Part shown: piece after piece, positions 43,431 to 51,846 of the stretch
How the letters are laid out: each line of letters opens with the position of its first letter
Numbering within the stretch: position 1 is the stretch's first letter
From: Hoeflea sp. 108
GTDB lineage: Bacteria; Pseudomonadota; Alphaproteobacteria; Rhizobiales; Rhizobiaceae
Length of the DNA: 64,000 nucleotides
Assembly: GCF_000372965.1 (NCBI RefSeq)
Contig: NZ_KB890024.1
Location: forward strand, 3,040,839-3,104,838
Reading direction: 5' to 3'
Program-made: the position numbers and the translations under genes
Notes under the pieces: model-generated
The model's database searches: none
What the model saw: only the letters and a program-made list of their open reading frames with translations
Told to the model about the DNA's origin: nothing

Positions 43431-45146
43431 TCAAGGGTAGGAAGCCAGCGTTGCCGCACCTTCTTGGCCGAATTCTGGCTTTACGCCAAGCAGGGACGCC
43501 GAACGCCGGATAATGTTGGACACCATCGGCGCGGCAGTGAAGCCGGCCGTGGCCGAACGGGTGGACCCTTCCATCTTCGGTTCGTCGATGATGGTCAGCA
43601 CCAGATATTGGGGATCGTCCATCGGGAAGGCAGCGAGGAAGGCGTTGAAGTTCTTTTCCTTCGAATAGCGCCCGTTGACGACCTTTTCGGCCGTTCCGGT
43701 CTTGCCGCCGACGCGATAACCGGGAACCGTACCGCGCTTGCCGGAACCACCGGGGGCCGTCGCGTTCAGGTTATAGAGATAGCGCATGTCGGCGCTGGTC
43801 TGGTCGCTCACCACCTTGGTCGAGACGGCCATCGCCTCTTCTAGGGTGCGCGGCAGGAAGGTCGGTATCATGTAGCGGCCGCCATTCATCAGCGCGACCG
43901 CACCGGCTGCCGTCTGCAGCGGCGTCGTCGAGAAGCCGTGGCCGAACGCAGCGGTGATCGAGTGCACCTTCTTCCAGACCTTCGGCTCGGTGGGACGCGC
44001 CGATTCCGGAAGCTCGGTCTGCAGGCGGTCGAGCAGGCCGAGACGCTTGAGGAACTCGCGGTGTCCCTCGATGCCGACGACGTCGGCCTCCTTGGCCGAA
44101 CCGATGTTGGACGAGAAGATGAACACTTCCGGCACCGTCAGCACCCGGCCCTTGCCGTGGAAGTCGCGGATGGTCTGGCGGCCGATGGTCAGCGGGCGGC
44201 TGGCATCAACGGTGCTGTTGAGCGACATCTTGCCCGAATCCAGCGCCATTGCCGTGGTGAAGCTCTTGATGGTCGAGCCCATCTCGAACAGGCCGGCCGA
44301 CATGCGGTTCAGCCGGTCCTTGTCCTGGGCGTTGAACGGATTGTTGGGATCGAAGTCGGGCACCGAGCCCATGGCGAGGATTTCGCCTGTCTTGACGTTG
44401 ATCACGACAGCACCGGCAGCCACGGCGCGGTACTTTTCCATCGCCGCCTGGATCTCGTCGCGCACGATGTGCTGGACGCGCAGGTCGATCGACAGACGGA
44501 CAGGCTTGAGGTCCTTGGCAACCGCAAGGCCCGAGGCCTGCAGGTCGGCAAGGCCCTGGTCGTCGATATACTTCTCGAGACCGGAAATGCCCTTGTTGTC
44601 GATATTGGTCAGGCCGACGATGTAGGACGTCGTCTCGCCGCCCGGATAGAAGCGGCGCTTTTCGGTGCGGAACGCGATGCCGGGAATGCCGAGCGCCATG
44701 ATCTCGGCCTGCTGCTTCGGCGTCAGCTGGCGCTTCAGCCAGACGAAGCCCGTACCGCTCTTCAGCTTGTTGTAGGTCTGCTCGACATTGAGGTCGGGCA
44801 GCACCGTCGACAGCTTTTCGATGGCCTCGTCGGCGTCGACGATGCGGCGCGGCTCGGCAAACAGCGAGGCCGTCTTGATGTCGGTGGCAAGAACCTCGCC
44901 GTTGCGGTCGACGATGTCGGGGCGCGAGGCGGTGATGCGGGATTCCGGCCCGGCCGATGTATCGGGGTCGAGCATGCCGAGATAGACGAGACGCCCGGCA
45001 ATGGTGGCGTAGATGCCGAAGAACACGGCCATCGTCATGATGACGCGGTTGCGCGTTCGCCCGCCGGTCGCCTTGCGGGCGCTGTCGACGACGATCGCGG
45101 TCTCGGTCTTGACCTTGATGCGCTTCCTGCCGAACAAGCCGATCAT
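43431..45146 (-). CDS. ftsI: Septal peptidoglycan transpeptidase FtsI (PBP3)
   Basis: The protein is 571 aa. A short cytosolic part and one span (IMTMAVFFGIYATIAGRLVY) are followed by the PBP dimerisation domain. The transpeptidase domain has the active-site serine in EMGSTIKSFT (SxxK: STIK), SSNIG (SxN) and KTGTAEK (KTG). It cross-links septal peptidoglycan with FtsW. It overlaps ftsL by 4 bases. Confidence 0.96.
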   Translation of the reverse strand: MIGLFGRKRIKVKTETAIVVDSARKATGGRTRNRVIMTMAVFFGIYATIAGRLVYLGMLDPDTSAGPESRITASRPDIVDRNGEVLATDIKTASLFAEPRRIVDADEAIEKLSTVLPDLNVEQTYNKLKSGTGFVWLKRQLTPKQQAEIMALGIPGIAFRTEKRRFYPGGETTSYIVGLTNIDNKGISGLEKYIDDQGLADLQASGLAVAKDLKPVRLSIDLRVQHIVRDEIQAAMEKYRAVAAGAVVINVKTGEILAMGSVPDFDPNNPFNAQDKDRLNRMSAGLFEMGSTIKSFTTAMALDSGKMSLNSTVDASRPLTIGRQTIRDFHGKGRVLTVPEVFIFSSNIGSAKEADVVGIEGHREFLKRLGLLDRLQTELPESARPTEPKVWKKVHSITAAFGHGFSTTPLQTAAGAVALMNGGRYMIPTFLPRTLEEAMAVSTKVVSDQTSADMRYLYNLNATAPGGSGKRGTVPGYRVGGKTGTAEKVVNGRYSKEKNFNAFLAAFPMDDPQYLVLTIIDEPKMEGSTRSATAGFTAAPMVSNIIRRSASLLGVKPEFGQEGAATLASYP

Positions 45147-45511
45147 CGAGCGATGCCTCCGGTAACGGTCTGGTCGGTGCCTGCTGCGGCCATGCCGCCG
45201 GTCCGGGTCAGGTCCTCGATCGTCAGTTCACGAACCGGCAGGTCCTTGAGATTGACGATCTGGCGCGCATCCACCGGGTCCAGCTTCAGTTCCGACTGAT
45301 AGGCCTGGGCGAGCTTCTGAAGCCGCGCCGGCTGGGTCAGAAGGCTCCAGTCGGCCTTAAGCAGGTCGATGGTGTCTTCCTCGTAGCGGATCTGCGCCTC
45401 GATCTTGCGCACCGCCTCGAGCCGGTTCTCGGCCTCATGCTTGGTCTGGTAGGTGAAGGCCGCGGCCCCGACCATCGCGGCGATCAGGATTATGTCGCTG
45501 GTGCGGAACAT
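45143..45511 (-). CDS. ftsL: FtsL-type divisome protein
   Basis: The protein is 122 aa. One N-terminal span (TSDIILIAAMVGAAAFTY) is followed by a coiled coil (KHEAENRLEAVRKIEAQIRYEEDTIDLLKADW) and the conserved LLTQPARLQKLAQAY. Position between rsmH and ftsI and this architecture define FtsL in alphaproteobacteria. It links FtsQ/B to FtsWI. Confidence 0.88.
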   Translation of the reverse strand: MFRTSDIILIAAMVGAAAFTYQTKHEAENRLEAVRKIEAQIRYEEDTIDLLKADWSLLTQPARLQKLAQAYQSELKLDPVDARQIVNLKDLPVRELTIEDLTRTGGMAAAGTDQTVTGGIAR

Positions 45512-45514
45512 GGT

Positions 45515-46531
45515 TCACCTTTCTCCCGACTGACCGACGTCGGGGAGCTTCGGAAGTCCGAAGATGGAAAAGTCTTCGCCGCGCGGCGCAACGGCGGTGC
45601 GCACGGCAGCCCGCAGCTTGGCCGAACGGGCACGCGGGTTGATGGCAGTCTCGGCGTCGCTTGGGCCCACCGCCCCGCCAGCCTTGGTGAAGGTGGTGGC
45701 AATCACCTCGAGTTCCGGCATGTAGCGCGACCGCGACGGCGCGCTCGAACGGTCGGTGATGAAGCGCTTGACGATGCGGTCCTCGAGCGAATGGAAGGTC
45801 ACCACGACGAGGCGTCCGCCGGGCTTCAGCGCGCGCTCGGCAGCAAACAGCGCCCGCGCCAGTTCGCCCAGCTCGTCATTGACGTAGATGCGCAGCGCCT
45901 GGAACACGCGCGTCGCCGGATGGATCTTGTCCTTGGGCGCGCGCCCGATATGCGTCTCGATGGCGTCGGCAAGGTCGAGCGTGCGTTCGAACGGGCGCTT
46001 GTCGCGGCGGCTCTCGATCATACGGGCGATACGGCCGGCATGACGCTCCTCGCCGAGGAAGCCGAAGATGCGGGCGAGATCGCCCGCCTTGAAACGGTTG
46101 ACCACGTCGGCGGCACTGGCGCCGGCCTGCGCCATGCGCATGTCCAGCGGGCCGTCGGCGCGGAAGGAAAAGCCGCGCTCGGCCTGATCGAGCTGCATGG
46201 ACGAAACGCCGATGTCGAGCACGACGCCATCGACCTGGTCGACATGCTCGTCGAGGCTGGAGAACGGCGCCTGAACCAGCCGCAGCTTGCCGCCGGACTG
46301 GCTTTCGAGCGCCCTGCCTGCAGCGATCGCATCAGGATCGCGATCGATGGCGACAACCGAAGCGCCCGTCTGCAGGATCGCCCTGGTGTAGCCGCCAGCG
46401 CCAAAAGTGCCATCGACATGCACTTCGCCCTCAGCCGGATGAAGCGCCGCAAGGACTTCGGCGAGGAGAACCGGAATGTGGCGGGCCGGTCCGCCGTCAG
46501 CGAGATGGTCGTCGCCGTGGCCTGCCATCAT
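45515..46531 (-). CDS. rsmH: 16S rRNA m4C1402 methyltransferase
   Basis: The protein is 338 aa. HIPVLLAEVLAALHP, the SAM loop VDGTFGAGGYTRAIL, GVVLDIGVSSMQLDQAERGFSF, ALRIYVNDELGEL and VVTFHSLEDRIVKRF are RsmH (MraW) signatures. It N4-methylates C1402 of 16S rRNA. The ATG at 46531 overlaps the mraZ stop (ATGA), which fixes the start although the frame is open to 47179. Confidence 0.95.
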   Translation of the reverse strand: MMAGHGDDHLADGGPARHIPVLLAEVLAALHPAEGEVHVDGTFGAGGYTRAILQTGASVVAIDRDPDAIAAGRALESQSGGKLRLVQAPFSSLDEHVDQVDGVVLDIGVSSMQLDQAERGFSFRADGPLDMRMAQAGASAADVVNRFKAGDLARIFGFLGEERHAGRIARMIESRRDKRPFERTLDLADAIETHIGRAPKDKIHPATRVFQALRIYVNDELGELARALFAAERALKPGGRLVVVTFHSLEDRIVKRFITDRSSAPSRSRYMPELEVIATTFTKAGGAVGPSDAETAINPRARSAKLRAAVRTAVAPRGEDFSIFGLPKLPDVGQSGER

Positions 46532-46986
46532 TCCGGTTGCTCCCCAGGCTTCGTCCCCTGCCGAAGCTTCGAAAGCCGGGCACGCACGTCCGCGCCATAG
46601 GCGCGCAGCCGCTCCGGCTCCCACATCTGAAAAAACTGTCCGCGACCGACAAAGGCCACATCGGTCGTGATGCCCGTATGCTCCCGCAGGAAATCCGAGA
46701 CCGAGATACGCCCATCCTGATCGAGTTTCAGGAAAGTGCTGTCGCCATGCACGAAGAAGGACATGTCGTCCGCCGTCTGCAGGAATGGATCCTCTTGCGC
46801 GATGCGCTGTTCGTAGCGGTCGAGAAGATCGAGCCCGCCGACATCCAGCGCCGGAACGTCCAGCGCCCTCAGCGCATAGAGTTCCTGGTAGCCGCGCTTC
46901 TGCAATACGGCACGGAAATGCGCCGGAACGGAGACCCGCCCCTTCGCATCGATCCTGTTCACCGCACTCGAGAGAAACCGGTCCAT
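46528..46986 (-). CDS. mraZ: Transcriptional regulator MraZ
   Basis: The protein is 152 aa with two AbrB-like SpoVT/MraZ half-domains. FLSSAVNRIDAKGRVSVPAHFRAVL and the second DQDGRISVSDFLREH are visible. MraZ binds repeated TGGG sites upstream of its own operon and represses dcw expression in E. coli. It is first in the cluster, and a candidate operator lies at 47169-47202. Confidence 0.95.
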   Translation of the reverse strand: MDRFLSSAVNRIDAKGRVSVPAHFRAVLQKRGYQELYALRALDVPALDVGGLDLLDRYEQRIAQEDPFLQTADDMSFFVHGDSTFLKLDQDGRISVSDFLREHTGITTDVAFVGRGQFFQMWEPERLRAYGADVRARLSKLRQGTKPGEQPE

Positions 46987-47168
46987 CGCTTGATCCGGCC
47001 GTTGCGGCCGCGCCCCTCGTCGTCACGGCCGAACCCTGATGGTCCGGCCAAAATCGCAAGCCCTGAAAATCCCTGCAGTCAGCAAATAGGTCGCGACCCG
47101 CAGCCGCCGCGGCTACCGGTCCGGCGAACGCCCTACCCTTTACTGAAACGAAATCATGGTTACCGATT
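46987..47168 (-). promoter_or_regulatory. mraZ 5' untranslated leader
   Basis: About 180 bases separate the putative promoter from the mraZ ATG. No gene or recognised riboswitch is seen. It probably forms a long leader of the dcw transcript. Confidence 0.4.
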
Positions 47169-47202
47169 TGGGATATCATGGGCCAATATGGGCGTCAACG
47201 GG
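47169..47202 (-). promoter_or_regulatory. Candidate mraZ promoter overlapped by 10-bp-periodic MraZ-type operator
   Basis: On the plus strand GGG triplets begin at 47170, 47180, 47190 and 47200, exactly 10 bp apart, and the first three are TGGG. This matches the MraZ operator pattern (TGGG repeats with a 10-bp period). On the minus strand TTGACG (47198-47193) and TATCCC (47175-47170) with a 17-bp spacer could be the -35/-10 pair, fully covered by the repeats. In E. coli, as I recall, the repeats lie on the coding strand; here they are on the opposite strand. Confidence 0.6.
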
Positions 47203-47389
47203 AACTGGGCACACAACGACGTCGCAACCACCCTTTCGGGGCCTTTCGCGGCATCCCGATTTTTATGATCCCTTAAGGCTAACGAAGTCTTACGTGGCAT
47301 AATGCAGGAGTGGCTTTTCATCTTGCCGCGCAAGCACCTGGGGCCTAGCGTTGAGGCGTCTTCTGACTGCCAGGGAGAGACCGCAGATC

Positions 47390-48505
47390 ATGTCCGAGAC
47401 CATGAAGGCCCGCGCCGCAACCCTCGCCCACCTGCGCCGTTCGAAGCTGTCGGTCGGCGATCCGATCCCGGTTCCGCTGACCATGGCCTCGATCTACCAC
47501 GCACCCGGCGACGCCACCGGCCACAATCAGTATGGACGTTTCAGCAACGCCAACTGGTCGGCTACCGAAGAGATGCTTGGACATCTCGAAGGCGCGCCCT
47601 GCGTCGGCTTTCCTTCAGGAATGGCGGCAATTTCGGCAGCCTTCTTCGCCCTGCTCAAGAGCGGCGACCGCATCCTCGTCGCCTCCGACGGCTACCACAC
47701 GACGCGCATCCTGGCGGACCGCTTCCTCGGCGCCTTCGGCGTCAAGACCGACGTCCGCCCGACGGCGACCTTTCTTGATGGCAGCTTCGAGGGTTATCGC
47801 CTCGTCTTCATCGAAAGCCCATCCAACCCGACGCTCGACATCTGCGACATCGAAGCGGTCGCCGCCGCGGTGCATGCGGCAGGCGGCCTGCTGATCGTCG
47901 ACAACACCACGATGACGCCGTTCGGCCAGCGCCCCCTCGACCTCGGCGCCGACATCGTCGTGGCCGCCGACACCAAGGCGCCCAACGGCCATTCCGACGT
48001 GCTGTTCGGCCATGTCGCCAGCCGCAGCCCCGAGATCATTGCCGCCGTCACCGAATGGCGCCAGAATGCCGGCGGCATCCCCGGTCCGTTCGAGGCATGG
48101 CTCGTGCATCGCGGACTGGAAACACTGGAAATGCGCTTCGATCGCATGTGCTCGTCGGCCGAGATTCTCGCCCCGCGCCTCAAGGCCCACCCTGCGGTCT
48201 CCGCCTTGCGTTTTCCCGGCCTTGAGGGCGATCCCTCGCACAATCTGGCGCGTGTCCAGATGGATCGCTTCGGTTTCCTCATCAGCTTCGACCTGGGCTC
48301 GGAAGAACGGGCGGAAAACTTCATCAATGGCTGCGAGCTGATGCACGCAGCCACCTCCTTCGGTGGCGTGCACACCGTCGCCGAACGCCGGCTGCGCCGC
48401 GGCGATGCCGTTACGCCGGGCTTCGTCCGGCTGTCGGTCGGCTGCGAGCCGGTGGAGGAACTCTGGGCGGCAATGAAGGCATCGCTGGACCGGCTGGGCG
48501 GCTGA
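47390..48505 (+). CDS. Cys/Met-metabolism PLP-dependent enzyme (cystathionine gamma-lyase-like)
   Basis: The protein is 371 aa. ATEEMLGHLEGAPCVGFPSGMAAISAAFFALL, FIESPSNPTLDICDI, LLIVDNTTMTPFGQRPLDLGADIVV and the PLP-lysine region ADTKAPNGHSDVLFG match the trans-sulfuration family. The Lys context (TKAPNGHSD) differs from the usual TKYIGGHSD. Members cleave or form cystathionine or related thioethers. A distinct substrate is possible. The start at 47390 has GGGAGAG upstream. Confidence 0.88.
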   Translation: MSETMKARAATLAHLRRSKLSVGDPIPVPLTMASIYHAPGDATGHNQYGRFSNANWSATEEMLGHLEGAPCVGFPSGMAAISAAFFALLKSGDRILVASDGYHTTRILADRFLGAFGVKTDVRPTATFLDGSFEGYRLVFIESPSNPTLDICDIEAVAAAVHAAGGLLIVDNTTMTPFGQRPLDLGADIVVAADTKAPNGHSDVLFGHVASRSPEIIAAVTEWRQNAGGIPGPFEAWLVHRGLETLEMRFDRMCSSAEILAPRLKAHPAVSALRFPGLEGDPSHNLARVQMDRFGFLISFDLGSEERAENFINGCELMHAATSFGGVHTVAERRLRRGDAVTPGFVRLSVGCEPVEELWAAMKASLDRLGG

Positions 48506-48739
48506 CAGCCGCCAGCGCGACATGTCGCCTGCCGGGATGTCGCAACGGCCTTGCAGGATGTCAACGCGCCCGTCTGCAACAGACTGTGCCGTCCCCGGGC
48601 TCATCGCACGACCGGCCGGGCTGGAATGCGGTTGGTTCCACAGGATTTCCAAGCGATGCGCCGACCGAAAGCCGGCCCGGCGCTTGATTCGAAATGCGCG
48701 GAAAGCACCCGAACGCCCTGAACATGCAGCAGAAAGGCA

Positions 48740-49139
48740 GCGCCAGCTGGCCTATAAGCCGGGTTCTGTATGGCCCCCGCACCTTGCGGCACGGAAACGT
48801 GGCGGCCATTCTTCTTGGACGCATGTTGCCATGCGCCTCACGCAACCTACCCGGGCGGTGAGCCGGAAACAGCCCTGAGGGTTTCCCCTCGCACCACCCC
48901 TATTCGGTTTTGCTCCCGGTGGGGTTTACCGTGCCGCTCCTGTTGCCAGTCGCGCGGTGGGCTCTTACCCCACCCTTTCACCCTTACCGCGGAAACCGCG
49001 GCGGTTTGCTTTCTGTGGCACTTTCCCTGGGGTCGCCCCCGCCGGCCATTAACCGGCACCGTGTATCCATGGAGCCCGGACTTTCCTCACGCGCTGCCTT
49101 TCGACAATTGCGCGTGCGGCCGCCCGGCCAGCTGGCAGG
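48740..49139 (-). ncRNA. rnpB: RNase P RNA (class A)
   Basis: Read on the minus strand, the signature GAGGAAAGTCCGGGCTCC lies near the 5' end (about 49094-49077), and the 3' end carries ACAGAACCCGGCTTATAGGC. The P1 helix closes with CCAGCTGGCC at 5' (about 49136-49126) and GGCCAGCTGG at 3' (about 48752-48743). Length is about 400 nt, standard for class A. It is the catalytic RNA that matures tRNA 5' ends. It explains the 815-base gap between the PLP enzyme and the transglycosylase. Ends are accurate to a few bases. Confidence 0.95.
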
Positions 49140-49226
49140 GCGTATAAAAGGGTTCGCGCGGCAAAAGGCAAACGAAAACGTTCGCCTGTCGCACGAGCCG
49201 CCAGGCTCCATCGGGTATCGGCGCAT

Positions 49227-49320
49227 CGGCCCGAAAATCGGAACCGATTTTCGGAAAGCACGATGCGTAGTTTCAAGCACTTGAAGCGAACTTTGTGCGC
49301 CCGTTCGGGCGCACCGCACT
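49227..49320. repeat. Two-palindrome mosaic intergenic element (RIME-like), copy 2
   Basis: The element has the same order as copy 1 at 23801. CCGAAAATCGG/CCGATTTTCGG is followed by AAGCACGATGCG and then a second hairpin with arms GTGCGCCCG/CGGGCGCAC. The outer arms of the second palindrome are more degenerate. It abuts the stop codon of the transglycosylase gene. Confidence 0.82.
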
Positions 49321-49980
49321 CTAGCCGCCGATGCGGGCCTGGACCTTCTTGCAATAGGCCGCGGAAACCGGGTTCATGCGCTTGGCGCCATGGCCGGCAT
49401 TGTACTTCAGGATCGTTCCGCAAGTGGTGCCGCCGCTCAGTTCATGCGCCTTGGCAAGATAGAGCATGCCGAACTTGATGTTGGTCTCCGGGTTGAACAG
49501 GCCCTTGGACGAGCCGCTGTAGCCCATCATGCGCGCCGTCGCCGGCTTGATCTGCATCAGGCCGATTTCGCCAGCCCGGCCACGCGTGTTCGGACGATAG
49601 TTGCTCTCGACGCTGATGACGGCATGCGCCAGCGAAACCGGAACGCCGTAGGCGGATGCGTAGCGGGCGACGATCTCGCCATAAGGCTTGCCGTTTGCCC
49701 TGGTCGTCGTGGCTGCGTTTGCAGCCTTCGCGGCCTGGTCCTTGATGTTCCTGGCGCCCTTGCCGGCGATGGACGCAGTGGTGAACGTGTCGATTTCAGC
49801 CTTCTTGGAGCAGCCAAACAGATAGGGGCATTCGTCTGCCTTCTTCTCTTCGATCTTGGCGGTCTTTTTGCTCTGGGTGATGATCGTCTTCGAGGCCTTG
49901 ACAGCGCCGCCCTGGGCGTTTGCGGCAAAAGAAGTCAGGCCGGCGGCAACAGCCACCGCAACAACGGTCAAATACTTCAT
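49321..49980 (-). CDS. Lytic transglycosylase (SLT domain)
   Basis: The protein is 219 aa. The signal peptide ends near ANA (residues about 20-22), and a Lys/Ala-rich linker with two Cys (ECPYLFGCSKK) follows. The SLT domain has the catalytic Glu in HAVISVESNYRPNTRG, then GEIGLMQIKPATARMMGY, NIKFGMLYLAKA and ILKYNAGHG. It cleaves peptidoglycan glycan strands in the periplasm. ATG 49980 gives a good signal peptide. Confidence 0.92.
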   Translation of the reverse strand: MKYLTVVAVAVAAGLTSFAANAQGGAVKASKTIITQSKKTAKIEEKKADECPYLFGCSKKAEIDTFTTASIAGKGARNIKDQAAKAANAATTTRANGKPYGEIVARYASAYGVPVSLAHAVISVESNYRPNTRGRAGEIGLMQIKPATARMMGYSGSSKGLFNPETNIKFGMLYLAKAHELSGGTTCGTILKYNAGHGAKRMNPVSAAYCKKVQARIGG

Positions 49981-50176
49981 GTTATCCTTGTTCTCGACAG
50001 GCCGCGCGAAATGATCGCGCAGCATCCCTTCCTGACGCCGGGAGCTCTCTTCGGAGCGTTGACAGGATTTAGCCGGCGCCTTGCACGGCGATGCATTTGC
50101 CGAGGGAACTGGCGGGAAAAATGTCCGGGCAATTCACATTGGGTGACAGGTTGTAACCTTGTCGAATCAACCTGAA

Positions 50177-50944
50177 CTAGTCGTCAAGCCCATCGGGGAG
50201 TGCGGCAAGCAGCCGGCGCAGCGTCGAAATCGTCGACCGATCGGCCACCCCGTCAACGCAGCTTGTCCGGAAATGTCGTTGAAAAGCTTGGATAGTTACT
50301 GCTGTCTGCGGGTCGAACTGGCCGGTGATTTCGACGCCGTAGCCATAGAGCGCGAGCATCGATTGCAGCTCCTCGACCGCATCCCCGGCGTCGCCGGGAC
50401 GCAGCGTGTCGTGCCCGCGACGTGGTGAAGGTGCGACCCAATGACCGATGCCCGAACCGTGCAGACTGCGCCACGGGAACAGTTCGCCCGGGTCGATTTT
50501 GCGGCCGAGCGCCACATCCGAGTGGGCAAGGACACGTTCCGGCACGATCGCATGGCGGGCGATGATCCCCTGGCAAAGCCTTGCCACTGCCTGCATTTGG
50601 CGCTTGGGAAAGCGGCGATAGCCGAGCGTGTGCCCCGGATTGACGATCTCGATGCCGACCGATGCCGAATTCACGTCGGTCAGGCCCCGCCAGGAGCTTT
50701 TGCCGGCATGCCAGGCTCGGTCGCTCTCGCGCACCATCTGCACGATCCGCCCGTCCTCGTGGACGAGGTAATGCGACGACACCTCGCTTGCCGGATTGCA
50801 CAGCCAGGCTTCAGCGCCGTCGCCGGTCTCCATGCCGGTATAGTGCAGCACGATCATGTTGGGTCTCATGCCGTCGCGCCGCGGTCCGAAGTTGGGCGAA
50901 ACCCTCACCTCGGCATGCGGATGATCAGGCAGGAAACCGCTCAT
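50177..50944 (-). CDS. N-acetylmuramoyl-L-alanine amidase (AmpD-like) with peptidoglycan-binding domain
   Basis: The protein is 255 aa. The Amidase_2 domain has zinc ligands in MIVLHYTGM (His) and VLAHSDVALGRKIDPG (His, Asp), and SVGIEIVNPGH. The C-terminal PG_binding_1 domain (LRPGDAGDAVEELQSMLALYGY) binds the wall. There is no clear signal peptide, so it may act on cytosolic anhydro-muropeptides. The ATG overlaps the upstream J-domain gene stop (ATGA), showing operon coupling. Confidence 0.9.
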   Translation of the reverse strand: MSGFLPDHPHAEVRVSPNFGPRRDGMRPNMIVLHYTGMETGDGAEAWLCNPASEVSSHYLVHEDGRIVQMVRESDRAWHAGKSSWRGLTDVNSASVGIEIVNPGHTLGYRRFPKRQMQAVARLCQGIIARHAIVPERVLAHSDVALGRKIDPGELFPWRSLHGSGIGHWVAPSPRRGHDTLRPGDAGDAVEELQSMLALYGYGVEITGQFDPQTAVTIQAFQRHFRTSCVDGVADRSTISTLRRLLAALPDGLDD

Positions 50945-51660
50945 GCGTGCCGGAGCCCCCTTTCGATCATCTCGTAGGCGGCGTTGATCGCAGCAATGCG
51001 GGTCGTTGCGATGCGAATGAACTCTTCGGGCAGACCGCGCGCGATCAGCTTGTCGGGATGGTTGTTGGCGACCAGCTTGCGATAGTGCTTGCGCACATCC
51101 TCGAAGGATTTGCCGCGCTCGATGCCCAGCACGCGATACGGGTCGGCGTCGCCGAGATCGAGATGACGCGCCAGGATCGTCTGGTAATGCACTTCGTCGA
51201 TGCGGAAGATCTGCGACACCTTGTGCAGGAACGAGCCTTCGCACTGATGCATCAGCCCATCGGCCTTGGCGATATGGAACAGCCCGTCGAGAATGTCCTC
51301 CAGCATGCCGCAATTGGCATGCCCGGAACCGCAGAGCTTGGCCATGCGCTCGGCATAGAACTCGAAGCCGGCGACGTCCTGCTGGGCGATCTCGTAGAGC
51401 CGCGCCACATCGCGCGCATGCTCCGGCGGCACCGCGAATATTTCGTAGAAGGCCCTGATCTCGGCCTGCGAGACCACGCCGTCGGCCTTCGCCATCTTGG
51501 CTGACAGGGCGATCATCGCCACTGAGAACGCCACCCGGCGGCGCGTTTCCGCATCGCCCGAGAATACGGTGCGCACGGCCTCCACGACATCGGCGACGCC
51601 GTTGGCGGCAGACACCGAGATACGCGCAATGAAATCGCCGAGACGGTCCCAAATCGACAT
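50941..51660 (-). CDS. TerB-like plus J-domain protein (DjlA-like)
   Basis: The protein is 239 aa. A TerB-like helical metal-binding domain (MIALSAKMAKADGVVSQAEIRAFYEIF; FHIAKADGLMHQCEGSFL) is followed by a C-terminal J domain (DPYRVLGIERGKSFEDVRKHYRKLVANNHPDKL) with the HPD tripeptide that stimulates DnaK. It lacks the N-terminal membrane span of E. coli DjlA. Co-transcription with the amidase suggests an envelope-stress or wall-recycling role (inference). Confidence 0.9.
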   Translation of the reverse strand: MSIWDRLGDFIARISVSAANGVADVVEAVRTVFSGDAETRRRVAFSVAMIALSAKMAKADGVVSQAEIRAFYEIFAVPPEHARDVARLYEIAQQDVAGFEFYAERMAKLCGSGHANCGMLEDILDGLFHIAKADGLMHQCEGSFLHKVSQIFRIDEVHYQTILARHLDLGDADPYRVLGIERGKSFEDVRKHYRKLVANNHPDKLIARGLPEEFIRIATTRIAAINAAYEMIERGLRHA

Positions 51661-51846
51661 GGCCGCTTCTTAGGATGAAACCTTCGCAAATGCGAGACGG
51701 CTTCGTACCGCAGGCATAACTTTTGTCGGCAACACTCTGAAAACGATCTGGCCGAAGCAGATCCGACCGAAGTAGATCTGGACCAAAATTCTGGACCAAC
51801 GGAAATTCCGCGACGTAAGCGCCGAGGCCCGCTAACCCTTGCGCCC

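Noticed and set aside
46532..47179. N-terminal extension of rsmH
   Set aside because: It lies entirely over mraZ and its leader. The real start overlaps the mraZ stop.
48561..49423. Several short frames on both strands around 48.6-49.4 kb
   Set aside because: They fall on RNase P RNA and the adjacent palindromic element, and translations are Arg/Pro-rich without coding character.
51730..51800. Direct repeat CCGAAGCAGATC / CCGAAGTAGATC upstream of the DMT transporter
   Set aside because: Only two short imperfect copies with no promoter or known operator match, so this is probably local duplication.
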